From the NCBI GenBank assembly GCA_021201735.1, contig JAJQEJ010000035.1, positions 1 through 43,624 of the forward strand: a DNA stretch of 43,624 nucleotides, in the 5' to 3' direction. Shown one piece after another: positions 1-8,636 of the stretch (position 1 is the first letter of the stretch; each line of letters starts with the position of its first letter). The notes under the pieces are model-generated. The model was not told the origin of the DNA and searched no databases. It saw only the letters and a program-made list of their open reading frames with translations. Made by a program: the position numbers and the translations under genes. This DNA is from Oscillospiraceae bacterium. Its GTDB lineage: Bacteria > Bacillota > Clostridia > Oscillospirales > Oscillospiraceae.

Positions 1-3
1 CAC

Positions 4-42
4 AAGAACGGCTGCTTTCGCCTGATGAAAGCAGCCGTTCTT
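4..42. other. Perfect hairpin next to a terminator
   Basis: A 16-bp perfect stem (4-19 with 27-42) closes a 7-base loop. Only three T follow on the plus strand, so on its own it is a weak terminator. It sits directly before the stronger hairpin at 52-92. It may be a second stem of a tandem terminator for a plus-strand gene left of the window. Confidence 0.6.
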
Positions 43-51
43 TGACAGGCT

Positions 52-92
52 GAGCAACTGCACGCGGTTTCGCGTGCAGTTGCTCTTTTTTT
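52..92 (+). terminator. Intrinsic terminator, plus strand
   Basis: A 15-bp perfect GC-rich stem (52-66 with 71-85) with a GTTT loop is followed by a run of T from 86. This is a classic rho-independent terminator for a gene entering from the left edge. The minus-strand MerR gene stops at 91-93, so the T run abuts its stop codon. Read on the minus strand the hairpin has no T run, so it is not clearly bidirectional. Confidence 0.85.
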
Positions 93-966
93 ACACTTTT
101 TCTCCGTTTACCTCTTCAAAATTGATTGGGATCTGCAGCTGGCAAAAATCAACGCCGTCCTCCCGCTCATAGAAAACCACATCGAGCAGGCATGCGTCAA
201 TCAGGTCTCCTGTAATTTGGTATCCCTGCGACTGCACCCAGTGGATCAGCTTCTCCGTCGGCTCACGCTGGTAGGGCATGGCATACTTGCAGACGCAGGC
301 GTAATACCCGGCTGGAATGGTGATGAAATTTTCTATTGTACTCAAGTCTGTCTTGGAAGGATTCTCCTCTTTGACAATTGCATAGGTTGCCGCGTGGCGG
401 GTATAGTCGCCCGCCTCCACATCCTCCTGAAACAGAATGCTGCCCCATTGCAGACAGGGCAAAACCTTATGCTGATCCATCATGTCCCACGCCTTGTGGA
501 GGATTTTGTTCAGCCCCTGAATGTTAATATCATTCTGATCCCACGGGACAAAGACCGCCTTGCGCTCCGGCAGGTATTCTATCGTGGGCTTAAAGTCATC
601 CGCCGCATACTCCTCGGCCCTCTGATAGATGGACACCCGCTGCTCAATCATCACAAGCCGTTCCTGGAGCTCTTTGATATCATTTTTTACCTTTTCCATC
701 TGCTGATAGAGGATATTAAATGTATAGGATGAATTTTTTTGTTCGTTATGCTCCTTAATGTCGTCAATGCTGATGCCAATGGAGCGCAAAAAGCAAATCT
801 CACGCAGGAGGGGCATTTGTGTGGGGCTATAGTACCGGTATCCGTTTTCATCCACCTGTTCCGGGCGGAACAGCCCGATTTTGTCATAGTAGATCAAGGT
901 GGTGCGTGTAATGTCATGGATATAGGCCATCTCAGAAATAGACAGCAGGCTGCGATGCTCCGCCAA
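91..966 (-). CDS. MerR-family regulator with GyrI-like ligand domain
   Basis: This is a 291-residue transcriptional activator of the BmrR type. Residues about 8-75 are a MerR winged helix-turn-helix (ITRTTLIYYDKIGLFRP, then NGYRYYS and a QMPLLREICFLRSIG stretch). Residues about 80-118 form the linker coiled coil, and about 127-286 resemble a GyrI/AraC-type effector-binding domain. The start codon is TTG at 964-966, chosen because a GGGGGG ribosome binding site lies 7 bases upstream and the HTH begins right after it. The gene lies downstream of the aconitase-family hydratase with an 88-base gap that holds its own probable promoter. Proteins of this class bend promoter DNA on binding a small, often cationic or hydrophobic, ligand. 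The ligand and targets cannot be read from the sequence. Confidence 0.85.
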   Translation of the reverse strand: MAEHRSLLSISEMAYIHDITRTTLIYYDKIGLFRPEQVDENGYRYYSPTQMPLLREICFLRSIGISIDDIKEHNEQKNSSYTFNILYQQMEKVKNDIKELQERLVMIEQRVSIYQRAEEYAADDFKPTIEYLPERKAVFVPWDQNDINIQGLNKILHKAWDMMDQHKVLPCLQWGSILFQEDVEAGDYTRHAATYAIVKEENPSKTDLSTIENFITIPAGYYACVCKYAMPYQREPTEKLIHWVQSQGYQITGDLIDACLLDVVFYEREDGVDFCQLQIPINFEEVNGEKV

Positions 967-1001
967 AACAGTTCCCCCCTTGATTCCGTTTTTCTTTGTT
1001 T

Positions 1002-1030
1002 ATCATATCGCAGGAGAAAGCCCGCGTCAA
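1002..1030 (-). promoter_or_regulatory. Probable promoter of the MerR gene, with dyad
   Basis: On the minus strand there is TTGACG (1025-1030), a 17-base spacer and TATGAT (1002-1007), located 36 bases before the TTG start. The spacer contains an imperfect dyad, CGCGGG-6-CCTGCG. MerR regulators bind dyads between -35 and -10, usually with 19-20 base spacers, so autoregulation is plausible but not proven. Shifting the -10 to TGATAA would give a 19-base spacer. Confidence 0.5.
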
Positions 1031-1054
1031 GCAAAATATAATGTAGCTTTACAC

Positions 1055-3301
1055 CTACTTTGCGTAATAGTTAATCAGGCAGCCCGCGCACACGATATCC
1101 CGCTCTTCCTGCGTCATCGCGGGTAGGCACAGCGTCACGTCTGTCGTTTTCCCGTTTTGGATCAGCGTCGCCCGTATTTCCTCCCGGCCCGCCTCCAGCG
1201 CCGCGCGGATGTTCGGGATATAGAGCCGGTCGCCCGGCTGGATGTTCCACTGTTCCAGATCGGCTACCACAAAGGGGAGCATCCCCCAGTTGAGCACATT
1301 GGAGCGATAGCGCTTGGTCGCATATTCCTGCGCCACATTGGCGCATCCGCCCAGCACCCGCTGACAGGACGCCGCCTGCTCGCGCGCCGAGCCATCCCCG
1401 GGTTTGATCGCCATCACAAAGCTGCCGAGGCCCGTCACCGCGCCGTCATGCCCGAGCAGCGCCTCTACCACCTTCGGGTCGGCAGGATTCTTCCGGCGCA
1501 GGCGCTCAAGCGCCAGCACCTCTTTCGCGCGCGGTACATAGTCCGGGTCCTTGCGCGAGAGGGTAAACTCCGAGAGCTTAACAGGGTTGGATCGATACGA
1601 GGAGGTCTCGCCCGACGGAATCAGCTCGTCCGTGGTCGTCACCGGGTCGTAAATCGCGGCGCACGCGGTGAGCAGCAGATGCTCCGGCAGCGCAATTTGC
1701 TCCGGCCAATCGGCAATATTCGGCCCTAACACCAGCTCCGTCTCCGGCTTGGGCTTTCCGACGCCAAAATACACGCGGGCACGATAGGATGCGTCATCGT
1801 ACTGATACGGCTCCGACGCGGGGTCGGCGGGGAAATCGGGCAGCTCATCGGCCCCGGTCAGCGCGCCGCCGTTGCGCGCCGTCGCGGCGATGGAGCGCGC
1901 ATCCATCAGCGCGACATAGGACACCTGCCCGTCCATCGGCCTGCTCCCCTCGCGGTTCGGGAAGTTGCGCGTGGAGTGTCGGATGGAGAACGCGCCGTTT
2001 GCGGGCACGTCGCCCGCGCCGAAGCAGGGGCCGCAGAAGCAGGAGCGCACGGACGCGCCCGCCGCCATCAGATCTGCAAGGTAGCCCCTGCGCGTCAACT
2101 CCTGCATGGCGGGCATGGAGCCGGGATAGCAGGAGAGCCAGAAGGCGTCCGAGCCAATCCCACTGCCTTTGAGGAGCTCGGCTGTCCGCACCAAATTCTG
2201 ATACGTACCGCCGCTGCAACCTGCGATGACGCCCTGGTCGGCCATAAACCGGCCGCCCACAATCTTTGCGCGCAGGGATTCCGGACGGCGCTTCAGCTCC
2301 AACTGCCGGACGGTATCCTCATCCACCTGATGGAGCAGATCATCCATATTCGCCTTAAATTCACGGATCGTGTAGGCGTTCGACGGATGGAAGGGCAGCG
2401 CGATCATCGGTTCAATTTTGGATAGATCGATCTCAATCAGCCCGTCATAGTACGCCCCGTCCGCCGGATCCTGTGCGTGGTATTCCGCGCCGCGTCCGAG
2501 CACCGCCAAGTGCTCCTTGAGGGTTTCGTCCGCGCACCACACAGAGGAGAGACAGGTGGTCTCTGTCGTCATCACGTCGATGCCGGAGCGGTAATCCATA
2601 GAGAGCTGCTTTACGCCCGGCCCGAAGAACTCCATGACGGCATTTTTCACAATACCGTCCGCAAACGTCGCGCCTACCAGCGCAAGGGCGACATCCTGCG
2701 GCCCGACGCCGGGCCGTGGCGCGCCCGTGAGATGGATTGCCATCACCGGCGGATACGCGACATCATAGGTTTTCTCCAACAGCTGGCGCGCAAGCTCCGG
2801 CCCACCCTCGCCAATCGCCATGGTGCCATATGCCCCGTAACGGGTGTGGCTGTCCGAACCGAGAATCATCTTTCCGGGTGCCGCATACCGCTCACGCATA
2901 TAGGAGTGGATAACCGCCTGATGCGCCGGTACAAATTCTCCGCCATATTTTTTCGCCGCCGAGAGGCCAAACATATGGTCGTCCTCATTGATTGTCCCGC
3001 CCACCGCGCAGAGGGAGTTGTGGCAGTTGGTCAATATATAGGGTACCGGGAACCGCTCCAGCCCGGACGCCCGCGCCGTCTGGATGATCCCAACATAGGT
3101 AATATCGTGGGACACGAGGGCGTCAAAGCGCACCTTGAGCCGATTGGTATCCCCGCTCGTGTTATGCCCCTGTAAAATGCCGTGCGCCATCGTACCACCC
3201 TTTGCCTGTTCCGGTACCGCCAGCCCAGCACCGCGCCCCTCCGCCTCGGAGAGAAACGCACCGTTTTTATAGTACACGCCGCCACAGGTCACTTTTATCA
3301 T
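1055..3301 (-). CDS. Aconitase-superfamily hydratase (YbhJ-like)
   Basis: This 748-residue protein belongs to the aconitase superfamily, enzymes that move a hydroxyl group by dehydration/rehydration at a [4Fe-4S] cluster. Visible signatures are GSDSHT (about 148-153), the three cluster cysteines C362 (GCSGGTYQN) plus C423 and C426 (CGPC), the NFPNREGS segment (446-453) and GDGSAREQAAS (635-645), which matches the swivel-domain substrate loop. It is far from standard AcnA or homoaconitase and most resembles the uncharacterised YbhJ-type hydratases, so the substrate is unknown. The start is ATG at 3299-3301 with GGAGGAG 7 bases upstream; an internal ATG at residue 38 has no better site. The gene precedes the MerR regulator on the same strand. 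Confidence 0.85.
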   Translation of the reverse strand: MIKVTCGGVYYKNGAFLSEAEGRGAGLAVPEQAKGGTMAHGILQGHNTSGDTNRLKVRFDALVSHDITYVGIIQTARASGLERFPVPYILTNCHNSLCAVGGTINEDDHMFGLSAAKKYGGEFVPAHQAVIHSYMRERYAAPGKMILGSDSHTRYGAYGTMAIGEGGPELARQLLEKTYDVAYPPVMAIHLTGAPRPGVGPQDVALALVGATFADGIVKNAVMEFFGPGVKQLSMDYRSGIDVMTTETTCLSSVWCADETLKEHLAVLGRGAEYHAQDPADGAYYDGLIEIDLSKIEPMIALPFHPSNAYTIREFKANMDDLLHQVDEDTVRQLELKRRPESLRAKIVGGRFMADQGVIAGCSGGTYQNLVRTAELLKGSGIGSDAFWLSCYPGSMPAMQELTRRGYLADLMAAGASVRSCFCGPCFGAGDVPANGAFSIRHSTRNFPNREGSRPMDGQVSYVALMDARSIAATARNGGALTGADELPDFPADPASEPYQYDDASYRARVYFGVGKPKPETELVLGPNIADWPEQIALPEHLLLTACAAIYDPVTTTDELIPSGETSSYRSNPVKLSEFTLSRKDPDYVPRAKEVLALERLRRKNPADPKVVEALLGHDGAVTGLGSFVMAIKPGDGSAREQAASCQRVLGGCANVAQEYATKRYRSNVLNWGMLPFVVADLEQWNIQPGDRLYIPNIRAALEAGREEIRATLIQNGKTTDVTLCLPAMTQEERDIVCAGCLINYYAK

Positions 3302-3390
3302 TGAAATCTCCTCCGTCCATATTGCCTTTTATTATACTAAATCTGCCTCGGAAAGGCAAGTCCCGCATCTTTCCTGTCCCTGCCGAAAGA

Positions 3391-3428
3391 GGTGCTGTAC
3401 CCGCTGCTAAAGCAGCGGGTACAGCACC
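3391..3428 (-). terminator. Hairpin after the sensor-kinase gene
   Basis: An 18-bp perfect inverted repeat (3391-3408 with 3411-3428) lies six bases beyond the kinase stop codon. On the minus strand it is followed only by CTCTTTCGG, so the T run is poor. It separates the FIST/kinase unit from the hydratase gene and probably ends most kinase transcripts. Confidence 0.6.
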
Positions 3429-3433
3429 AAAAT

Positions 3434-5554
3434 TTATCCCTTGTCCGTTAAATAACGGCTCATACTTTTTAATGCGGCGCTGATCTCCAAGGGCTTGCCG
3501 ACATGTCCGTTCATCCCCGCGGCAAGGCACTTTTCAATGTCCTCCTTGAACACATTCGCGGTCATCGCTACAATCGGGATGGTCGCCGCCTGCGGGCAGA
3601 GGAGCGCACGGATGCGTCTGGTGGCCTCGTACCCATCCATTTCCGGCATTTGCAGATCCATGAAAATCATGTCATAGCGCTCCGGCGCTTGCGTCACCAT
3701 GGACACCGCCTGCACCCCGTCTTCCGCACAGTCTATGGCTACCTCTGTCGGCTCCAGCATAGCGCATAAAATCTCCCTGTTGATTGCAAGGTCTTCCGCA
3801 ATCAGTATCCGACACCCACGAAAACGCGGGTACCTGCCTCCGTCCGCCTGACTGTTCTGGCTGACACCTCCTACGCAGGCATTGACGCAATCAGCCACTT
3901 TATTGGTAAAAAGCGGCTTTGCCAAAAAGCGCGTAATACCGGCCTTATGTGCCGCCGTTTCAATCTCATCCCAATCGGCGGCAGAGATCATGATAATCGC
4001 CTCGCCCTTTGCATTGCCGGACGCAATGAGGCGTTCCGCGAGTTCAGTGCCGTCCATGCCGGGCATTCTCCAGTCAATAAAAAACATATCATAATGGTTT
4101 TGCCGCGCCATCTCAAGCGACTGCTCACCGCTTGCCGCCACATCGCACGGCAACCTGATGGCCTGCGCGATATGCTGGAAATGCTCCCGTACATCCTGGG
4201 AATCATCCACCACCAGCGCCCGCAAAGAGGCCCATTGTTCTGTCTCCTGCGGGTAGCGCCGGGGCGTTTCCATCCCCCTCTGTGCGCGCATGGTGAAAAA
4301 GAATCGAGAACCCTTTCCCACCTCGGATTCCACCCATATCCTGCCGTCCATCATTTCTACAATGCGTTTTGAAATCGCCAAACCAAGGCCGGTCCCTCCA
4401 TAACGGCGGGAGATACTGTTATCCGCCTGTACAAAGGACTGAAATAATTTCTTCTGCTGCTCCGGTGAAATGCCAACTCCGGAATCCCTTACTTCTACAC
4501 GTATGGTACATATGCCGTCCTGTTCATCGGCAAGGTTCACCAGCAGATCCACATCACCGCCTTCCGGCGTAAATTTGCTTGCGTTTGAAAGCAGGTTCGT
4601 CATCACCTGAGAGAGCCGCTGCTCATCTGAGACAATGACCTGTGGGAGATTTTCCCCTATGGTGATATTAAAGCGCTGCTTCTTTTCATCCATTTTGAAC
4701 TGCACCACATTTGCAACCTGTTCCAGCATCTGCTCAAGCTCAAACGCAACATAGCTCAGCTCCAGCTTATTGGCTTCAATCTTGGACATATCCAATATGT
4801 CGTTGATGACCCCAAGCAGATGCTGTGACGCTCCGCTTATCTTGTGCAGGCAGTAGTCCTTGCGTTCCGGGTCACTGCTCGCAAGGGCCATGGACGTCAT
4901 CCCAATCACCGCATTCATCGGGGTGCGAATTTCATGGGACATGTTTGCCAAAAACTCAGATTTAGCGGTGTTTGCGCGTTCCGCCGCCTCTTTCGCGTTT
5001 AAAACATCACTGATATCGTGAAAGAGCACCATAATCCCGACAAGCGCTCCCTGCTCATTCGTCATTGGTGTATAATGGATTTGAACGCTATGGATATCCC
5101 CGGTTCCGTCAATATCTATCTTTTCCGACAGTGTTAGCGTAATGTTTTCCGTTGTCGCACACGCAAACTTCGCTTGAACCCTGGCAAGCCATGCTTCATT
5201 TTCATATTTTTGAAATAGCTGCGAAAAGTGCTTCCCGTTTACCATGCCCAGACTGGATACGTGCATGGCTTGTAAAAAGCTTTCCGTACAGTATGCAAGG
5301 TGTCCGCCCTTGTCAAAGAGCAGAATGATATCCTGACTGTTTTCCAGAAGCAGATTCATATACATCTCCTGCCGCTGTTTTTCAGCCGATACCATCGCAT
5401 CTACATTTTTCTTCGCGGCTATGGTTGCGTTTACCCTGTCCATGCTCAGCTGCAGGTTTTCCAGCTGCCGTTTTAGCTTTCGGTTCTCTTTGCGCAGTGC
5501 AAGGCATTCCTCGCTCTCCTGCCGCTCTGCCGCATCAACCTGGTCTATTCCCAT
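3434..5554 (-). CDS. Soluble hybrid histidine kinase (PAS-HisKA-HATPase-REC-REC)
   Basis: This is a 706-residue sensor kinase with no transmembrane segment, so it probably works in the cytoplasm. In order: an N-terminal coiled coil (about 8-65), a PAS-like sensor domain (about 66-182), and a HisKA domain with the phospho-acceptor His207 in the motif MSHEIRTPMN. A HATPase_c domain follows with an N box (NLLSNASKF) and G boxes (DSGVGIS, GGTGLGLAIS). Two receiver domains follow, the first with phospho-acceptor segment FIDWRMPGMDG and the second with FMDLQMPEMDG. No output domain is present, so phosphate must pass to a separate partner. The start ATG at 5552-5554 has a GGTGGTGA site. It lies 65 bases downstream of the FIST gene and is probably co-transcribed with it, which suggests FIST supplies the signal. 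Confidence 0.9.
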   Translation of the reverse strand: MGIDQVDAAERQESEECLALRKENRKLKRQLENLQLSMDRVNATIAAKKNVDAMVSAEKQRQEMYMNLLLENSQDIILLFDKGGHLAYCTESFLQAMHVSSLGMVNGKHFSQLFQKYENEAWLARVQAKFACATTENITLTLSEKIDIDGTGDIHSVQIHYTPMTNEQGALVGIMVLFHDISDVLNAKEAAERANTAKSEFLANMSHEIRTPMNAVIGMTSMALASSDPERKDYCLHKISGASQHLLGVINDILDMSKIEANKLELSYVAFELEQMLEQVANVVQFKMDEKKQRFNITIGENLPQVIVSDEQRLSQVMTNLLSNASKFTPEGGDVDLLVNLADEQDGICTIRVEVRDSGVGISPEQQKKLFQSFVQADNSISRRYGGTGLGLAISKRIVEMMDGRIWVESEVGKGSRFFFTMRAQRGMETPRRYPQETEQWASLRALVVDDSQDVREHFQHIAQAIRLPCDVAASGEQSLEMARQNHYDMFFIDWRMPGMDGTELAERLIASGNAKGEAIIMISAADWDEIETAAHKAGITRFLAKPLFTNKVADCVNACVGGVSQNSQADGGRYPRFRGCRILIAEDLAINREILCAMLEPTEVAIDCAEDGVQAVSMVTQAPERYDMIFMDLQMPEMDGYEATRRIRALLCPQAATIPIVAMTANVFKEDIEKCLAAGMNGHVGKPLEISAALKSMSRYLTDKG

Positions 5555-5619
5555 TTCAAATCACCACCAATTCTTGCTGGCAAACATTATACAAATATGC
5601 CCTTCCCGCCGGGGCACTG

Positions 5620-6774
5620 TCAAAAAATACAGGCAACAATGGAAAAGTTGTGGAACCGGTTTTGCGGTTCATTAGCATGGTTATAGACCGGGCATAGCTC
5701 CCCGCCGGAATAGCAAACTTGATAGGGCAGATCCCCCAGCTGATCCCTGATCACATCCATTTCCCGCGTGCTCTCAGCACCCAGAACCGCCAGCCTGGAG
5801 AGGCAGGAGAAGAAAATAACTCCTGCCGGTACAGCATCCTGCAGCGCAGTCGCTGCTGCGTTTGTTGCCGTTGTCAGGACATCGGTGTCATCGATAACCC
5901 CTAGCGCAAGCGTGGCGCCTTCCGGCATATTCCCGCCGCAAATCATCGCGCCTTCCGGGGTCATCAGGTAGAGGGCCCTTGCCACAGCCGGTGTTCCGTC
6001 ATTGTAATCGACCAGAATGGGGATGGTATTCATGCCCTCCAGTCCGCTCCCGACAGAAAGTCCGAGCGTTTTCATGTAGTCGAGAACCGGCATGTTGTTT
6101 ACCGTCAGAAGCACGCAGCCCTGCGACTCGGTTATGGTCGCGCGTTGCTTTTGCAGTTTCTGCGCGGAGACCGCAGACACAAGAAATTTTGGATGTATCG
6201 CGCCCGCAAACAGCGCCAAGACGACCCGGTCACCGTATGCCTCCCCGTTATATATCGTTGCAGTGGTATGGTAGTCGGGTGTATGGTCACAGCCTACCGT
6301 CCCAAAGATAGGCACGCCACCAGCCACAGCGTCCAGCTGCTGCAACAGCATTTCACCACCTAAATTCATCAGAAACGGGAGGAAGCTCAGCGCCATTTTC
6401 GGCTCTTCTGCGCCGCAGCGCGCCGCAGCGTCCAAATATGCGTCTGCCACCGGCTTTGGATCGTTTTGGAGCGCATCTGACAGAACGGCAGTAAACGTTA
6501 CATCATCCGATGTCAGCACAGATAGGCTAAGCATCATCATATCCGCGTGTCCTGTCATGCCGTTGCCGATCGTCGTGCACCCGACAACATCGAACGGAAG
6601 CGCCTTACAAAGGGCTTTGACAACACCGGTTTCAACAAATGCGGAATAACAGTTCAGAATCCCAATAGAATGTTTGCGCGCATGCTTCTCCAGATCCAGC
6701 TGCTGCATGATCTCCTCAACCGCATCCTGCACCTCGTCAATTTCATTTGTATATGCGCAGAGCATTTTTATCAT
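5620..6774 (-). CDS. FIST domain sensory protein
   Basis: This 384-residue protein has the FIST_N then FIST_C arrangement. Supporting stretches are VVGCTTIGNGMTG (residues about 63-75), GGVPIFGTVGCDHT near the middle, GGNMPEGATLALG late in the protein, and VIFFSCLSRLAVLG before a C-terminal CYSGGELCPV segment. The last of these resembles the usual FIST ending 'G.y..GEi.p'. FIST domains are predicted to bind small ligands such as amino acids and are found with signalling modules. The start ATG (6772-6774) has a very strong GGGGAGGGG site 6 bases upstream. The neighbouring hybrid kinase has only a PAS sensor, so a two-protein sensing system is the simplest reading. The ligand is unknown. Confidence 0.85.
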   Translation of the reverse strand: MIKMLCAYTNEIDEVQDAVEEIMQQLDLEKHARKHSIGILNCYSAFVETGVVKALCKALPFDVVGCTTIGNGMTGHADMMMLSLSVLTSDDVTFTAVLSDALQNDPKPVADAYLDAAARCGAEEPKMALSFLPFLMNLGGEMLLQQLDAVAGGVPIFGTVGCDHTPDYHTTATIYNGEAYGDRVVLALFAGAIHPKFLVSAVSAQKLQKQRATITESQGCVLLTVNNMPVLDYMKTLGLSVGSGLEGMNTIPILVDYNDGTPAVARALYLMTPEGAMICGGNMPEGATLALGVIDDTDVLTTATNAAATALQDAVPAGVIFFSCLSRLAVLGAESTREMDVIRDQLGDLPYQVCYSGGELCPVYNHANEPQNRFHNFSIVACIF

Positions 6775-6800
6775 ATTGTTCCCCTCCCCATATGACTGTT

Positions 6801-6829
6801 ATTGTAACGTAATATGTATTGTTTTGCAA
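6801..6829 (-). promoter_or_regulatory. Sigma-A-type promoter of the FIST/kinase unit
   Basis: On the minus strand there is TTGCAA (6824-6829), a 17-base spacer and TACAAT (6801-6806), 26 bases upstream of the FIST start. Both boxes match well and the spacing is ideal. It lies in the 178-base divergent region shared with the YmaF-like gene. Confidence 0.65.
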
Positions 6830-6952
6830 GAATTACATGCGTTTTTCCTGACGCGCGGAAGCGTAGTGTGCAGAACACGTCTAGCCTTGTTCGCATAATA
6901 TAAAACGCAGTGAACTAAGTTTGCTGTAATCCGATGTAAAGAAGGCTTCAAT

Positions 6953-7285
6953 ATGTCTGACTGCACACAGACGCATGTCCACGAAGTGGTTGGCAGCGTA
7001 CGCCTTGCGGAGCTCACAGAAGATCCGCATAATCATCGCTTTGCCGGTGTCACAGAAGAGGTCATTCAGGTGCCCGGCGGCCATATCCATGCGCTATGCA
7101 CGAGAACAGATTTCTATGAAGATCATTTCCACCCCATTCACATTAAAACCGGACTACCTGTTCCGGTTGGTGAGGGTGATGACGCCCGCCATATTCACTT
7201 TATTGATGCCGAAACAAAAGTGGAAGATGGGCATTCCCACGAGTTCATTGCAACAACGCTTATTGATAATCCAATAGGGGATTAA
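6953..7285 (+). CDS. YmaF-family His-rich protein
   Basis: This 110-residue soluble protein is dominated by HxH pairs (THVH, PHNH, GHIH, DHFHPIH, RHIH, GHSH), 13 histidines in all. The pattern matches the YmaF family of Firmicutes. The regularly spaced histidines on predicted beta strands suggest metal binding, but no function is established for the family. The start ATG at 6953 has AGAAGG upstream. The gene stands alone between a divergent FIST gene and its own strong terminator, so it is monocistronic. Confidence 0.85.
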   Translation: MSDCTQTHVHEVVGSVRLAELTEDPHNHRFAGVTEEVIQVPGGHIHALCTRTDFYEDHFHPIHIKTGLPVPVGEGDDARHIHFIDAETKVEDGHSHEFIATTLIDNPIGD

Positions 7286-7312
7286 CTGCACTCATTTTCA
7301 TGCAAAAAAACA

Positions 7313-7357
7313 ACCCTTCTCGTGCATTTCAATCTGTAACGAGAAGGGTGATTTTTT
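7313..7357 (+). terminator. Terminator of the YmaF-like gene
   Basis: An 11-bp perfect stem (7313-7323 with 7339-7349) is followed by six T (7352-7357). It lies 27 bases after the stop codon. Confidence 0.9.
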
Positions 7358-7453
7358 GTATGTGCTGTTCCGCTATTCAGGGGCACACCTCTATGCACAA
7401 TAGCGTATAATGATGTCAGGGACGTTACTATTGAATGTTATGGAGGCGCATCT

Positions 7454-8590
7454 ATGTGCGAAGTAAGATATTGCCACTCTGTTGGCCAACGCCAGAATAT
7501 GAATGACATGTACCGATATACATATTACCCCTCCTGCAGCCAGTATCAGAAAGGGGCCGCAGTGCTGATCGGCGCGCAAAAAACATGCCCCTTTCTACAA
7601 CGCGCCACTGCCGTGCATCAGATGCAGCGTGCTGTGTCGGATCGGACGCTGTCTCTGATACAAAACCCCAGATACAGAGCAGGCCGCGTGATCGGGGTTC
7701 CACCGCCTCCGTCGGGCGCGCCTGTGCCGCCGCGGGAAGACCAGATGACGCCGGAAACGATATCCGACGCACCTGTATCAATTGCCGCAGAGAACGCTGT
7801 GGCGGATGCCGCTGCACCGTCGAACGCGGTACCCAATCCCCCTGCCGTGCTTCCCGATAACGACACATCAGATAACGTGATTACACTGCCGGAAACGGAA
7901 CCCGCTGCACCAGTGGACGCGGTCTCTGTTGCGCTTGCTGAGGCAACCGGCGAAGACACATTGGAACCCGAAACCACACAGCCGACAAATCTGGTTTCGC
8001 TGAACGTAGAACTTGAGGTGCCTGTAACGGTCAACCTCTCTCTGGAAAGCGTCCCATTGACAGCGCAGGACGCTATTCCCACGTCGTATAGCGTATTGGA
8101 GCCACATCCGGAGCCCAGTCTGGCGGAGGATACCGCTAGCACGGACAAACAAGAACATAAAAATGTCGCTCAGATTATCCCGATTGGCATCGTCCCACGC
8201 CCAGTCGCGGCATTGGTCCCGCCGCTGTGCGAAACAATTGACCCACCCATTGATCGCGAGATTGGAGGAACTATGCAGCCTGAACAAGCGCGGAGGAACG
8301 CAGCTCCGGATCATTGCAAGCCGGAAGCGGAAACATGCCACCCCTGTGATACGATCCCCCCCAACGCCGCCGCTGTGCGTCACAGGGATGCTGCCGACGA
8401 GGGGCTATTGTGCTATAAAGAATGGTGGTATCGGCGCAATGTAGATGTCGTGGTGCGCGGAGAAAGACTCAGCGGAATGCCTATATTGATACATAATCAC
8501 ACCATTCGGCTGGTCAATCCATCCTACAGCTACTTCATCCCCCTGAGCCATGTGGACTACATCCGCACGGATGACGGATACGGTAAATAA
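7454..8590 (+). CDS. Unrecognised protein with acidic low-complexity middle
   Basis: I do not recognise this 378-residue protein. The N-terminus (1-75) is basic and rich in Tyr and Cys (MYRYTYYPSCSQYQKG). Residues about 75-300 are low complexity, rich in Pro, Ala, Thr, Val and Glu (PPPPSGAPVPP, ETEPAAPVDAV) and probably disordered. The last 64 residues look folded: CYKEWWYRRNVDVVVRGE, then GMPILIHNHTIRLV and SYFIPLSHVDYIRTDDG. That last part recalls the small beta domain of DUF2642-type spore coat proteins (short strands ending in an IPL..V..I motif), but this is a weak impression. There is no signal peptide or membrane segment. GGAGG 9 bases before ATG 7454 fixes the start. It is a single-gene unit with its own terminator. 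A spore-coat or surface role is a guess. Confidence 0.7.
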   Translation: MCEVRYCHSVGQRQNMNDMYRYTYYPSCSQYQKGAAVLIGAQKTCPFLQRATAVHQMQRAVSDRTLSLIQNPRYRAGRVIGVPPPPSGAPVPPREDQMTPETISDAPVSIAAENAVADAAAPSNAVPNPPAVLPDNDTSDNVITLPETEPAAPVDAVSVALAEATGEDTLEPETTQPTNLVSLNVELEVPVTVNLSLESVPLTAQDAIPTSYSVLEPHPEPSLAEDTASTDKQEHKNVAQIIPIGIVPRPVAALVPPLCETIDPPIDREIGGTMQPEQARRNAAPDHCKPEAETCHPCDTIPPNAAAVRHRDAADEGLLCYKEWWYRRNVDVVVRGERLSGMPILIHNHTIRLVNPSYSYFIPLSHVDYIRTDDGYGK

Positions 8591-8596
8591 TAACAC

Positions 8597-8629
8597 GCGT
8601 CCCGCAAAATAACGCGGGACGCATTTTTT
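8597..8629 (+). terminator. Terminator of the 378-residue protein gene
   Basis: A 9-bp GC-rich stem (8597-8605 with 8614-8622) followed by six T (8624-8629), starting 7 bases after the stop codon. Confidence 0.9.
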
Positions 8630-8636
8630 GCATTTT

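Noticed and set aside
5586..5623. TTGACA and TATAAT on the minus strand before the kinase gene, possible internal promoter
   Set aside because: Both boxes are perfect but the spacer is 26 bases, too long for a normal promoter, and there is no TGn extension before the -10. The TTGACA overlaps the FIST stop codon. Co-transcription from 6829 is simpler.
7358..7453. Sporulation-type promoter before the 378-residue protein gene
   Set aside because: A TATAAT-like box lies near 7408, but no matching -35 for sigma-A and no clear sigma-E, G or K pattern could be aligned.
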